Assembly (NCBI GenBank): GCA_963676655.2
Contig: CAXXKX010000002.1
Location: forward strand, 1,178,001-1,242,000
Source of the DNA: G963676655 sp963676655
GTDB taxonomy: Bacteria > Verrucomicrobiota > Lentisphaeria > Victivallales > Victivallaceae
Length of the DNA: 64,000 nucleotides
Direction of reading: 5' to 3'
Shown: positions 16,288 through 26,010 of the stretch, piece after piece
Numbering within the stretch: the stretch's first letter is position 1
Layout: each line of letters begins with the position of its first letter
The notes under the pieces: generated by a model
Seen by the model: only the letters and a program-made list of their open reading frames with translations
What the model was told of the DNA's origin: nothing
Database searches by the model: none
Translations under genes and position numbers: made by a program

Positions 16288-17571
16288 TTATTTAAAATTC
16301 TCTTTTAATGCCCACAGACCAAGGGCCGGATTGCTGATATAGAAGATTTTTTCGCCGTTAACCATGTTGAAGCCGTCTTTAAGATTGGCGAAATCATATT
16401 TTTTCATGACTTCATCCAGATCGCCATAAGCGAATCCGACGCCTTCAATTTCCTCCTTGGAAGTATTCGGACCAGGACAGTAGGTGATCTTGAAACGGCC
16501 TTCGGACGAACCGTGAATCAGGTGGGCCGCCGCGCTCAGGTTATTCGCCAGTTCCGGGTTTTCCTTGACCGCTTTCAGAGTCGCCGGAGTGCCGTGATAG
16601 CCGTATTTGCGGATCAGCCGGTCGATTTCTTTGTCTTCGCCGAATTCACGCAGGGCAGGGGCCAGGACTATCAGATCGCCGTCGTCGGCGATAGCCATCC
16701 GGGTCCGGTAAACTGATTTGTTGCCGAGCCAGGTGCTTTTAAACTCTTCCGGGTCAAGGTAAACAATAACTTTCTGTAACGGTTCGTCAAGCAGTTCCAG
16801 GTTGGTTTGCTGGCTGACTTTGCAGGCATCGAGGAACGCTTCTTCATCGTCACCGACAAAGAAGCCGCGCATTTCCATTTTGCCGGTATCGTTGTTCCGT
16901 GCCATAACCGTCAGCAGGTAGTAGATCGGCAGGTCGCTCAGGAAGGTATCAACGCCATAGTTGAACAACTTGCGAACCGGGGAATCAGCTTTTCCAAGCA
17001 GGCGTTCCATGTTGTATGACGCGCCGAGGAAGTGGGATTTATTGATGATGTCGGAACCGCCGACCCCGACCATGATATTTTTGGTGTAGTTTGCCATGCC
17101 GACAACTTCGTGCGGCACAATCTGGCCGATTGAAAGAATCAGGTCATAATTATCGAAGAGAATTTTATTTACTTCGATATTTACTTCGTAGTCCACTTTG
17201 CCTTCACTCCACTCTTTGATCAGGCTGCCGGGAACTACGCCTTTTTTGACCACATCGTTGCGCCAGTCGTGAACCTTGAAACATTCTAACGGAATATTCG
17301 GTCCGAACATTGCGCGGATTTCTTTTTCGGTCATCGCCACGTGGGTGCCGAGGGCGGGAATAATATCGATGTGGCATGAATCTTTCAGCATTTCATAGAC
17401 CATGGCGGTAATTGGTCCGGCGTAGGAATTGAACCGGGTGAAGTCCGGCGGAATCAATAATAATCTCTCTGGTTTGATCGCAATTTTTTCAAGTGAATCT
17501 GAGATCATTTGACGAAGTTCAGCATCCGAAATACACACATCCGGACCGCCTTTGGCTGCGAATACACTCAT
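16288..17571 (-). CDS. LarA-like (Lar_N/DUF2088) racemase family protein
   Basis: A 427-residue relative of lactate racemase LarA. Visible family blocks are LLIPPDFTRFNS, PALGTHVAMTEKEIRAMFG, the HDW stretch, and IVPHEVVGMANYTKNIMVGV followed by a histidine (INKSHFLGA). These match the region where LarA holds its nickel-pincer cofactor through a Lys and His residues. Substrate-determining parts differ, so it may act on another 2-hydroxy acid or sugar acid. The frame is open to 17661, but the ATG at 17571 opens a normal N-terminus. No larB, larC or larE for the cofactor lies in the window. Confidence 0.75.
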   Translation of the reverse strand: MSVFAAKGGPDVCISDAELRQMISDSLEKIAIKPERLLLIPPDFTRFNSYAGPITAMVYEMLKDSCHIDIIPALGTHVAMTEKEIRAMFGPNIPLECFKVHDWRNDVVKKGVVPGSLIKEWSEGKVDYEVNIEVNKILFDNYDLILSIGQIVPHEVVGMANYTKNIMVGVGGSDIINKSHFLGASYNMERLLGKADSPVRKLFNYGVDTFLSDLPIYYLLTVMARNNDTGKMEMRGFFVGDDEEAFLDACKVSQQTNLELLDEPLQKVIVYLDPEEFKSTWLGNKSVYRTRMAIADDGDLIVLAPALREFGEDKEIDRLIRKYGYHGTPATLKAVKENPELANNLSAAAHLIHGSSEGRFKITYCPGPNTSKEEIEGVGFAYGDLDEVMKKYDFANLKDGFNMVNGEKIFYISNPALGLWALKENFK

Positions 17572-17599
17572 AGTTTGCCTGCTCTTTCTAAAGTTGTAT

Positions 17600-17959
17600 T
17601 TATTTCCCTTTGCGGGGAAGTTGTTTTTCCAGTTTCTGGATATCCTGCCTGGTTTTATCAAAACTCATTATCAGCTTCTGCATCTCTTTATTCGCCGCCA
17701 TTCTCAGGGCGAGTTCACGATGCATTGCCATAATGCTTTCATGCAGTTTTTTAAGCTCGGGGTCTGATTTCAATAGTTTGAGCCGAAGCTGATGCATTTC
17801 TTTCGCGTTTTTTTTCAAAGCGACATTCAATTGTTCGAGTTTCGCCATGATTACTAACGGATCGACTTTGTCCTCCGTCTTCTTTGCTCCGGTGTCAGTC
17901 TGAGCCGAGACGCTGACCGCCAGCAGGCAAAACAGTAGAAATGTTACGATTATGCGCAT
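17600..17959 (-). CDS. Small secreted coiled-coil protein
   Basis: About 119 residues: a signal peptide (MRIIVTFLLFCLLAVSVSA) followed by an almost wholly helical, charged region with coiled-coil character (ALKKNAKEMHQLRLKLLKSD, LEKQLPRKGK). I recognise no family. The start at 17959 is chosen because an AAAGGCGGA ribosome-binding site lies just upstream; a TTG at 17974 overlaps that site. It lies 16 bases after dxs and 28 before the LarA-like gene, in the same direction. Confidence 0.65.
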   Translation of the reverse strand: MRIIVTFLLFCLLAVSVSAQTDTGAKKTEDKVDPLVIMAKLEQLNVALKKNAKEMHQLRLKLLKSDPELKKLHESIMAMHRELALRMAANKEMQKLIMSFDKTRQDIQKLEKQLPRKGK

Positions 17960-17975
17960 GATTCCGCCTTTCAAT

Positions 17976-19838
17976 TTATTTTATTAATTCCAAACATTTT
18001 TCAGCTATTAATTCTGGGGTCAATCCCGCTTCTTCACGGATGAGCTGCGGGTTGCCATGGGGGACAATCTCTCTGCCCCAGCCAAAATGCAGCACTTTTT
18101 TATGGGGTTTGTTGATCAGTATTTCATCAACCAAACCGCCAAGCCCGCCGCTGACCTGACAGTCTTCGATGGTCACTACCGGCATTTTCCCGGCATCGTC
18201 CACCAGGGCTGCCGCGTCGAACGGCGTAATAAAGCGCGGGTTGACTACTTTAGTTCTGATATTGTGCTTTTCAAGTATTTCAGCTACTTTAAGCGCCGTA
18301 TAAACTTCACGTCCCAACGCCCATATCGCGATGTCGGAACCGTCTTGCAGCGTGATTGCTTTCCCCCACTCAAGCGACTGAATTGATTCGCCGTCTTCCG
18401 GAGCGCCGGAATATCCGCGAGGATACCGGATGACCACCGGTCCGGCATGCTCGATTGCCAGATTCATCATCGCGGTCAATTCTTTTTCATTCGCCGGTGA
18501 CATTATCGATATATTTGGCAGATTACGCAGGAATGCTACATCGTGAATGCCGTGATGGGTCGGTCCGTCTTCAACGATTCCGGCCCGGTCCAGACAAAAA
18601 ACAATCGGTAGATTCTGCAGACAGGCGTCATGAAAAACACAATCGAGCGCCCGATGCATAAAGGTGGCATAGAGCGCTACGATCACTTTCATGCCAGAAA
18701 CGGCCAGTCCGGTGCCGAAGACAACCGCATGTTCCTCCGCGATGCCGACGTCGAAAAACTTTGTCGGATATTTCTTTGAAAACTCCAGTAAACCGGTGCC
18801 GGTACGCATGGCGGCGGTGATTACTGCCAGATTGTCGTATTTCTCAGCCAGAGCGCAGCAGTTTTTGCCGAAGGTTTTTGAAAAAGTGGTCGGGAATCTT
18901 TCCCCGTTGCTTTTACCCGTATCCGGATCAAAGGCGTCAAGACCGTGGAATTTTTCCGGCGCATCCTCCGCGGGTGAATAGCCGCGCCCCTTTTCCGTAA
19001 TTACGTGGACCAAGACCGGTCGGTTGAATTCCTTGACGCTTTCAAGTGTCCGGGTCAGTTCATTGACGTCATGTCCGTTGATCGGTCCGATATAACGGAT
19101 ACCCAATTCTTCAAACAGCACGCCCGGGACCAGCATACTTTTCGCCGCTTCTTCCAGACGCGAAATTTTACGTTTGATATCTGAGCCGTAAGGCAGATGC
19201 AAAACCAGGTTGGCTATGAACGATTTAAACTTGTTGTAACCTTTAGTCGAAATGATCCGGTTAAGTGAATTTGAGACTGCTCCGACGTTTGCCGATATCG
19301 ACATTTTATTGTCGTTCAGGACAATTATCAGTTTGTTTGTATGGCTGCTTATATTGTTCAGTCCTTCCAGCGAAATACCGCATGAGAGTGAACCGTCGCC
19401 GAGGATTGCCACCACGTTTTCCTCGGTATGCAGCCGGTCCCTTGCCGTTGCCATGCCCAACGCCGCCGAAATCGCGGTACCGGCGTGACCGGCTCCGAAA
19501 CAATCATATTCTGATTCATCCGGTGAAAGAAAGCCTAGACATCCCTTGTATTTCCGCAGAGTTTTAAATTTATCCCGGCGTCCGGTCAACAGTTTATGCA
19601 CATAAGCCTGATGCCCGACATCCCAGACCAGCTTGTCCTTCGGGGCATCGAAGACATAATGCAATGCCACGCTCAGCTCTACTACTCCAAGATTAGGAGC
19701 CAGGTGGCCGCCGCAGGCGGAAATAGTATTTAACAACTCTTTCCGCAATTCGGAACAAAGTTCAACCAGTTGCTCTGGAGACAATTTTTTCAGGTCTTCC
19801 GGACTGTCTATTTGTTCCAGTAGTATTTCATTATCCAT
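17976..19838 (-). CDS. dxs: 1-deoxy-D-xylulose-5-phosphate synthase
   Basis: A 620-residue Dxs, normal length. It joins pyruvate and glyceraldehyde-3-phosphate to make DXP, the first step of the MEP isoprenoid pathway, and also feeds thiamine and pyridoxal synthesis. The N-terminal thiamine-diphosphate domain shows GGHLAPNLGVVELSVALHYV and the GDGSLSCGISLEGLN...NDN motif. The central transketolase domain shows DRAGIVEDGPTHHGIHD and AEEHAV, and the C-terminal domain ends normally. No other MEP genes are adjacent. Cytoplasmic. Confidence 0.96.
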   Translation of the reverse strand: MDNEILLEQIDSPEDLKKLSPEQLVELCSELRKELLNTISACGGHLAPNLGVVELSVALHYVFDAPKDKLVWDVGHQAYVHKLLTGRRDKFKTLRKYKGCLGFLSPDESEYDCFGAGHAGTAISAALGMATARDRLHTEENVVAILGDGSLSCGISLEGLNNISSHTNKLIIVLNDNKMSISANVGAVSNSLNRIISTKGYNKFKSFIANLVLHLPYGSDIKRKISRLEEAAKSMLVPGVLFEELGIRYIGPINGHDVNELTRTLESVKEFNRPVLVHVITEKGRGYSPAEDAPEKFHGLDAFDPDTGKSNGERFPTTFSKTFGKNCCALAEKYDNLAVITAAMRTGTGLLEFSKKYPTKFFDVGIAEEHAVVFGTGLAVSGMKVIVALYATFMHRALDCVFHDACLQNLPIVFCLDRAGIVEDGPTHHGIHDVAFLRNLPNISIMSPANEKELTAMMNLAIEHAGPVVIRYPRGYSGAPEDGESIQSLEWGKAITLQDGSDIAIWALGREVYTALKVAEILEKHNIRTKVVNPRFITPFDAAALVDDAGKMPVVTIEDCQVSGGLGGLVDEILINKPHKKVLHFGWGREIVPHGNPQLIREEAGLTPELIAEKCLELIK

Positions 19839-20165
19839 ATTATAAGCAAACGCTCAAAAGTTAAAATTTAATCATCATATAAACTACATACATAATGAGC
19901 TTCTTGCAAGTCCCTAACAACCTTTTTACCATAAAAAAAGCCGTCTGAAAAATTATCATTCTGCTTCCATCGGCATTCAGTTAAGATGTAACTGTTATGT
20001 TTTATTCAATGGACTAAGATTGTTTATTATTGTCTTGCAAATGTTTTATGCTGCTTGAAATAAGATATTTGTGATTTTTTATTAAACTAAGTAATACTTT
20101 AATTTGAAAAATCTATTTCTAGCCATTATATTATCTATAAATTTATCAACAACGGAGGAAAAATC
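19839..20165. other. Intergenic region between dxs and RAYT copy 2
   Basis: A 327-base AT-rich divergent spacer. Apart from the RAYT promoter at its right end I see no gene, RNA or convincing hairpin. It should also contain the dxs promoter. Confidence 0.5.
20104..20132 (+). promoter_or_regulatory. Promoter of RAYT copy 2
   Basis: TTGAAA (20104-20109), a 17-base spacer and TATATT (20127-20132), placed about 34 bases before the ATG as in the other two RAYT copies. Confidence 0.6.
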
Positions 20166-21149
20166 ATGTCGGGACGCGGAACACGCATGAAAGTCAAGGG
20201 CGAAGGCTGCTATTATCACCTGATGAACCGGACCGCCGGCTGCAGAGGAGAAAAACCGTTCAATCGGGTCGATATGGAATACGGCTTTCGATTACTGCAG
20301 AATCTTTGCGAATATTTTCTCATCGAGGTGATCTCCGCTGCCTGGATGGGCAACCATTTCCACGTGGTCGTTTACGCTCCCGGACCGGACGAATTGCCGT
20401 CGATTGAAGATGTCTCTAGACGACATAACAATTACTATAGCAGTATGTTAGATAAGTATACTTACGCCCCGAAACAAATGCCGAAAATTCATCCAGAAAA
20501 TCTTGAAACATGTCGCGAAGTCGGCCTGAAAATGATTGATATCAGCTACTTTATGCGCGCCTTCCAACAACGTTTCACCGTAGTCTACAACCAATCCCGC
20601 GACCGCATCGGCAAACTATGGGCCAATAAATTCAAAAGTGTCATTCTCGATAGTCGCAATTCATTGGAAGCGTGCGTCTTATACGTCGAATTAAATCCCG
20701 TCCGCGCCGGACTAACGACCAATCCAGCGGACTACCATTTCACGACCTGGGGACGCTACTGCGGCACCGGGAAACACATGTTCCAGGCAAATTTCGTCAA
20801 ACACCTCAAAGAAAACATCTGGCATCGCGACACCTCAGAATGGACCGATAACGATCTTTTCAGCTATTTTCGTAGTGAACTGGCGCGAATCGTTGCCGCG
20901 GAAAGCGGAGCCTCCAGCGAGGAGATATTTGAGGCGCAGGAGCAGGCAAAGCGTAAAGAATCGATGCCGGTACGTTTTCTGCGATGCACCCGTCACTTCA
21001 GCGACGGAGCGATTCTCGGTTCAAAATTATTCATCCGTGAAATGGGCGGCAAATTCGATAATCCTGGCCGAGTCAACAATAAACAACTAAGCCGCGGCCT
21101 CGGTCCGGACGGTGTCGTGATATATTGTTTCAGAAAACTACAAAAATAA
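20166..21149 (+). CDS. REP-associated tyrosine transposase (RAYT), copy 2
   Basis: A 327-residue RAYT of the same subgroup as copies 1 and 3 but clearly diverged from them. The HUH motif is in GNHFHVVVYAP. The blocks YNQSRDRIGKLWANKFKS and YVELNPVRAGLTTNP follow, and the tail holds ASSEEIFEAQEQAKRKES and RHFSDGAILGS. It begins with an extra basic N-terminus (MSGRGTRMKVKGEG). The ribosome-binding site is GGAGGA. It sits between dxs and the glycan operon with its own promoter; the flanks show no terminal repeats. Confidence 0.88.
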   Translation: MSGRGTRMKVKGEGCYYHLMNRTAGCRGEKPFNRVDMEYGFRLLQNLCEYFLIEVISAAWMGNHFHVVVYAPGPDELPSIEDVSRRHNNYYSSMLDKYTYAPKQMPKIHPENLETCREVGLKMIDISYFMRAFQQRFTVVYNQSRDRIGKLWANKFKSVILDSRNSLEACVLYVELNPVRAGLTTNPADYHFTTWGRYCGTGKHMFQANFVKHLKENIWHRDTSEWTDNDLFSYFRSELARIVAAESGASSEEIFEAQEQAKRKESMPVRFLRCTRHFSDGAILGSKLFIREMGGKFDNPGRVNNKQLSRGLGPDGVVIYCFRKLQK

Positions 21150-21182
21150 TGCCGTTTGCGCCGTTTTATTTATTCGATGCTA

Positions 21183-23756
21183 TTACTTTTTGTTTAGCTT
21201 TTTTAAGCCGGTTTGCGGCAGTGCCACCCGGATACCTAGATAGATGTAACCGGGATAACCATCGTTATTGAATTCCCGGTCCCTGCCGCGCTGTGAGTAG
21301 TTGTAATAGCCCCAGGAGCCGCCGCGAATCACCCGGTGATGCGACTTGCGCTGATCACAGGGATCGACTTGTTTTCCCGGTTGATAGTCATTGAAATAAT
21401 CGGAACACCATTCGCTGACGTTCCCGGCCATATCCATAACGCCGTCGCGGCTGGCCCCTTTCAGGAACGCTCCGCGAATCATCACGCCGTTTTTGATTGA
21501 GGCTGATAAAACCGGATTGATCGCTAATGCTTTATCGAGTATGAAGTTGCCCCGGTCGGGGGTCGGCTTTTGATTGCCCCAGGGATAGGTGCGGTTCTGC
21601 CCACGGCCGGTGGCGACGTATTCCCATTCCGCCTCGGTCGGCAGCCGGAAGCCGTCGGCTTTCAGGTCGATTTTCCAGCTCTTTTCGTCATAGACCGGTT
21701 TGAGCCCGTGTTTTTTCGAGAGCCAGTTGCAGTAAGCGGCGGCGTTTTTCCAGGAAACGTAAATTACCGGTTCGTTGTCGCGCCAGGAAAAACCGTCGCG
21801 ATGTGCTTTGTGGGACGGATCAAACTGTTCATATTCAGCGTTGGTTACTTCGTATTTACCGATAGCGAACGGGGATAGCGTGACTTCGTGAGCCGGGGCT
21901 TCGTCCGGATTGGCGTCGTTACTGCCCATTGTAAAGCTGCCGCCGGGAATCGCGACCAGTTCCGGCAGATCGGTTTTGTTTACGGTCTTGAATTGCTCAA
22001 CCGGAATCAGGTCGATTGATTTAATCGTTGCCGTGCCGACATCGGGATAACCCCATTTGACCATCTTCTGATCTTTGGATGTATCGCACTTTATTTCCAG
22101 TTTGGACGCGTTGTCCCAGATGCTCCACAGGAAGGATATAGTTCTGAATTCGCCGCCGGTAGCTGGCAGGAAGAGCGGAAAATAAAACGGCTGGGCTCCG
22201 GTAGCGCCGGGTGCGCCGTCACAATACATGGTCAGTCTCGATTCTTTGCCGGTAGCGTTGGCATAGGTTACCCGGAAATTATAGGTGCCGGTTTTCAGTT
22301 TAGGCAGCTTCAGGGACAGGCTTGATTTCACGTCGACAAGCGTATTTTTGCCGTCAAGCGAAATAGTCGGAGTTCCGGCAACCGCGCCGGAGGTCCAGGT
22401 CCGGTTGGCCAGATGGTAGCCCTTTTCGCTGTTCGCTTTGGTTATTTTGTCGATAATGGTTTTTCGCCCGTAAACGTCGATCAGGGTTTTGCTTTTGCGG
22501 GTGAGTTTGAATCGCGGAACTCCCGGTTTGAACGGCAGTTCGCAACTGGATATACCTTTAGATAGTTTGAATTTCGCGGTTTCGCCGCCGATGCTTACTT
22601 CGAGTTCCGCCGGAGCGGTCAGGAAGCCGGTTACATAAATGCAGTCCTTAACGTCGTCATGAAGCTGATCGTACGGATGCTTGTCGAAACGGATATCCAC
22701 CCACTTGCCGGTCTGTTCATTCCAGACCTTGACCTGTTTTTTCGATCGGGCGCGATACGAAAAGTAGATCCGGTCCTGAGTGATTTCCGGCGCAATGTCG
22801 TTTTTAAAGTATTTAATGAAATAAGAGGTGACGTCAAGATATGATTCGTCCCGGTTGAAGTAAGCCTTTTGCAGCGCCTTGCTGCCGAAGCCGGACTTCC
22901 AGCGGTAGGGCGTCAGGTTGGAGTCTTCGTTATAGTCGTTCCATGTGACGATTTCCACCAGGTCGGCGCCGTCGTTGATTAGTCCCTGCCACATGGCGCA
23001 GTAACCGGCCATGCCGCGAAAATCGCGCAGATTCGGGCTGTTGTAGGCCGGACATACTCCGGCCATATAGATTTTATCGGCAAACAAAGTGCCGCGCCGG
23101 TAGATCGCATTGTTCTGCAGAATATTCCTGACGGTGCCGTCACAGGAAAAATTGAACAGCCCGTCAAACGGAGTTCCGGGTTTAAGAGTGCGCAAAACCG
23201 ACTCCATACTCATTGCCATCTTCCAATTCGGGGTGCTGGCTTTCGGCACCAGCAGAAAGTCATAACCATCATCGCGAAGTTTTTTGATCGGCGGGGCATA
23301 TTGTTCAGGCAAGCCGGAATAGCCTGAATAGAACGGTTTGCCGCGATAATGGAAAAGATTCGGATGTTTGGCGTAACGGGTAAACATGCTTATTACATTC
23401 AGCATTGTCCATTCGCGAATCGATTTACAGGCAAAGTCCGGCGACATGAACAGCTTGAACCCGGTATTCAACTGTTTGGCCTGTTCAAAAATATTGTCGG
23501 CGTTGCTTACGTAGCGGGTCGGCTGCGGTTCTTTGCCTTTGACCGGCTTGAACCATTCGCCGCAGTTAAGGGCGAAGCCGTCGATCCCGTAATGTTGTGC
23601 CAGCATAATTTCGCGTTTATAGAATTCCGGCTGCGCCGTGAAACAGGTCATGTAGTGGGCAAACACTTTGCGGTCGGTTTCTCCGGCATTGAGGCCGGGG
23701 TTGAACAGTCCAGCCATGGCGATTACTCCAATGGTTGTGTTGATGGATAATTTCAT
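21183..23756 (-). CDS. Secreted GH71/GH99-like enzyme fused to an FGE-like (SUMF1) domain
   Basis: An 857-residue exported protein with a signal peptide at about residues 1-25. Residues ~30-340 resemble glycoside hydrolase family 71 or 99-like barrels (VFAHYMTCFTAQPEF, ALNCGEWFKP, VTWNDYNEDSNLTPYRW). A beta-rich middle follows. Residues ~625-850 are an FGE-sulfatase/SUMF1 domain (IPGGSFTMGSNDANPDEAP, FRLPTEAEWEYVATGRGQ, MDMAGNVSEWCSDYF, HRVIRGGSWGYY). True formylglycine-generating enzymes carry two cysteines after the RGGS motif. Here the stretch is GYYNYSQR without cysteine, so sulfatase activation is unlikely. It is last in the minus-strand operon. Confidence 0.8.
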   Translation of the reverse strand: MKLSINTTIGVIAMAGLFNPGLNAGETDRKVFAHYMTCFTAQPEFYKREIMLAQHYGIDGFALNCGEWFKPVKGKEPQPTRYVSNADNIFEQAKQLNTGFKLFMSPDFACKSIREWTMLNVISMFTRYAKHPNLFHYRGKPFYSGYSGLPEQYAPPIKKLRDDGYDFLLVPKASTPNWKMAMSMESVLRTLKPGTPFDGLFNFSCDGTVRNILQNNAIYRRGTLFADKIYMAGVCPAYNSPNLRDFRGMAGYCAMWQGLINDGADLVEIVTWNDYNEDSNLTPYRWKSGFGSKALQKAYFNRDESYLDVTSYFIKYFKNDIAPEITQDRIYFSYRARSKKQVKVWNEQTGKWVDIRFDKHPYDQLHDDVKDCIYVTGFLTAPAELEVSIGGETAKFKLSKGISSCELPFKPGVPRFKLTRKSKTLIDVYGRKTIIDKITKANSEKGYHLANRTWTSGAVAGTPTISLDGKNTLVDVKSSLSLKLPKLKTGTYNFRVTYANATGKESRLTMYCDGAPGATGAQPFYFPLFLPATGGEFRTISFLWSIWDNASKLEIKCDTSKDQKMVKWGYPDVGTATIKSIDLIPVEQFKTVNKTDLPELVAIPGGSFTMGSNDANPDEAPAHEVTLSPFAIGKYEVTNAEYEQFDPSHKAHRDGFSWRDNEPVIYVSWKNAAAYCNWLSKKHGLKPVYDEKSWKIDLKADGFRLPTEAEWEYVATGRGQNRTYPWGNQKPTPDRGNFILDKALAINPVLSASIKNGVMIRGAFLKGASRDGVMDMAGNVSEWCSDYFNDYQPGKQVDPCDQRKSHHRVIRGGSWGYYNYSQRGRDREFNNDGYPGYIYLGIRVALPQTGLKKLNKK

Positions 23757-23772
23757 AGACGTAAAGTAATCC

Positions 23773-26010
23773 TTATTTTTTGATAAGTTTGATTTTCAGA
23801 TAGTCAAGCACGAGCTTGGAACCGTCATAACCCGGCATGCTGTCGGAAATAAAGTAAATGAAATCGCCTTTTTTGACGTTGACCGTATCCAGTTTGAACA
23901 CTCCGCCTTTGCCGACGTCATAGACCTGGCCGAACAGTTTTTCCGTGCCTTTTGCAATCTCCAGGGTTATTCCATCCTGTCCTTTGACCGGCATTACTTT
24001 GCCCTCGACGGTGACTGTTCCGGAAACCGGGCTTTTCCAGCCAAGGATCAGGGCCGCCTGAGTTCGTGGACGCAGAACAAGCTGCCAGTGACCGCCGGGG
24101 GCTTTTTCCCGGCAGATCCAGCCGTGGATATATTTGTATTTGGCGTCGCGGTACGGCGACAGATGCACCAGCTTCCCGGTATAGGGAGTCTTTGCGGCGC
24201 TGTACGGACACACCGTGTATTTGCCGTCACGCAGGATTTTGCCGCGATCGCCGTGTTTGTAAAGATAATACCAGACCGGCGTTTCATTGAAATCAACGTC
24301 AGGATTGAAACTGCTGTTGCGGCCATGTACAGTGGCGAAATCCCAGGTGTCGCCGACCTTGTAGACCGCTTCCGGTTTGAGCGGGTTGCTTTGACCAAGG
24401 TATTCCTGAAGATTAGTCAGGCCGTCCTTATCCGGGTCGTCGTTCGGGTTCGCGCAGGCGGCGGTGTCGAATTCGAGGAATTTGCCGAACCAGTACATTT
24501 CAAACCAGTCGGGCAAGCCGTCCTTGTCCACATCGGAGTATTCGCTGTAGCGGAATACTTTGACGCCGGGAAAGTCAAGTTTCCAGTTTTTCTCGTATAC
24601 CGAGGAGGCGCAGACCATTGAATTATCCTGCCGGAACGGCAGCGTGGTCACAACTTCGGGGGCGGTTACAGAAACCGCCGGTTTGCCGTTGCGACTGACT
24701 GTTGCCGACACGGTGCCGGGTTTCAGCGGGAACTGTTTGTAACTGAGTCCGGCCGGAGCCTGATAGCTGATGCCGCGTCCGGGCAGAGTAACTTTGGCTG
24801 GGTATTTCAGGATGGTGATAACTTCCAGCACACCGGGGACAAAACGCCGGGTCTTGAACGGAAAGGTATTGCAGCCTTCCGGATAGCGCCGGAAGACCAG
24901 AAAAAGTTTGTCTTCGCTTACAACCGGCGGTTTGCCCTGTTTCCACCAGTCGGTGTAATATTTATTCAGTTCAAGCACTGTGTAGCCGGTATTGTAACCG
25001 GGAGCCAGAACTGTGTCTTCACCATAATCGTTCCAAGTGACCATCTGGATCAGGGTGGAATCAAGTTCCCGGGCGTTCTTCCAGCGTGACCGGAAAAGAT
25101 CGAACCCGTTTTCGACATGCAGGGAACCGCTTTTGTTGTTGTACTGGAACCAGAGCGGCTGTCCCCATTCCGCGCCGCCTGCCTTGATCGCGGCGGCCAT
25201 CGCTTTTTCGTATTGATAAAACTGGGTATCTAAAAACGACCCGACCGCATTGAACTTTGTTCCGGCCCATTTCGCGACCGCGACATAATCATGCGGTTTC
25301 GGCACCCGGTGAAAAAACGCGCCCATGCCGAAATAAAAATACAATGGTTCGCCCACCAGTTTTTCCACTTCCCTGAACGCTTCGGCGATCTTGTTCCACT
25401 TTTGCGGACCTTCCGGCAGCTTCGCCATTTCCGGTGTGCGCAGGATACCACGGGCGTGATAGCTGAAAATCAACGGTTTGCCGTCGCGCCGGGCCAGATT
25501 AGGACTGTTTTTGTGCTTCAACAGATATTTTATCGCGCCGGCGAAAGCCTTGACCATATTGCCGGGATTTTTTTTGTCTTTCGGTAGACAGCTGGGGTCA
25601 AGACAAATGGTTATTTTGAATGGGACCTTCATTTTTTCAGCCGCCTTGAACAAGGCATCCATGGTCTTTTGAGCATTGCGTCCGCCGGCCCAGGCATCGA
25701 CCGAAAAACCGTCGAGTCCGGCTCGTATCGCGCGCTTGATATCCAGTTCCGCACTGGCTTCCGCCGATAGTCTGGTCTTAGGCGGAACCAGATCCCAGTT
25801 GAGTATCCTCCCGCCCATTGCTTCATTATAGGTCTTACTGTCGTGGCGGGTCTTGGCCGCTACTTCTTTGCGATGATGCGCGGTCGGGCCGCTCGCGACC
25901 GGGAAACATCCCATATAATGGGCGTAAATTTCTTTTTTCAACTCTTTGCTGGATGCGACTGACGCGCAAATTCCAATCGCAATTGTGGTTATTCCTGTAA
26001 ATTTATTCAT
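23773..26010 (-). CDS. Secreted GH71-like endo-glucanase candidate with calcium-repeat region
   Basis: A 745-residue exported protein starting MNKFTGITTIAIGICASVAS. Residues ~28-370 resemble GH71 (alpha-1,3-glucanase) and related barrels: EIYAHYMGCFPV, AGLDGFSVDAW, KITICLDPS, MVTWNDYGEDTVLAPGYN. Around residues 510-550 are two DxDxDG calcium-binding repeats of dockerin or thrombospondin-3 type (DVDKDGLPDWFE, DDPDKDGLTNLQEYLG). A C-terminal beta domain may bind carbohydrate. The start overlaps the LamG stop as ATGA, so translation is coupled. Activity is inferred from fold resemblance only. Confidence 0.78.
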   Translation of the reverse strand: MNKFTGITTIAIGICASVASSKELKKEIYAHYMGCFPVASGPTAHHRKEVAAKTRHDSKTYNEAMGGRILNWDLVPPKTRLSAEASAELDIKRAIRAGLDGFSVDAWAGGRNAQKTMDALFKAAEKMKVPFKITICLDPSCLPKDKKNPGNMVKAFAGAIKYLLKHKNSPNLARRDGKPLIFSYHARGILRTPEMAKLPEGPQKWNKIAEAFREVEKLVGEPLYFYFGMGAFFHRVPKPHDYVAVAKWAGTKFNAVGSFLDTQFYQYEKAMAAAIKAGGAEWGQPLWFQYNNKSGSLHVENGFDLFRSRWKNARELDSTLIQMVTWNDYGEDTVLAPGYNTGYTVLELNKYYTDWWKQGKPPVVSEDKLFLVFRRYPEGCNTFPFKTRRFVPGVLEVITILKYPAKVTLPGRGISYQAPAGLSYKQFPLKPGTVSATVSRNGKPAVSVTAPEVVTTLPFRQDNSMVCASSVYEKNWKLDFPGVKVFRYSEYSDVDKDGLPDWFEMYWFGKFLEFDTAACANPNDDPDKDGLTNLQEYLGQSNPLKPEAVYKVGDTWDFATVHGRNSSFNPDVDFNETPVWYYLYKHGDRGKILRDGKYTVCPYSAAKTPYTGKLVHLSPYRDAKYKYIHGWICREKAPGGHWQLVLRPRTQAALILGWKSPVSGTVTVEGKVMPVKGQDGITLEIAKGTEKLFGQVYDVGKGGVFKLDTVNVKKGDFIYFISDSMPGYDGSKLVLDYLKIKLIKK

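Noticed and set aside
19951..19960. GCCGTCTGAA resembling the Neisseria DNA uptake sequence
   Set aside because: Only one occurrence was noticed in 64 kb, next to a short A-rich run; chance is adequate.
21183..23756. Sulfatase-activating function for the FGE-like fusion
   Set aside because: The catalytic cysteine pair is absent after the RGGS motif, so it is described as FGE-like only.
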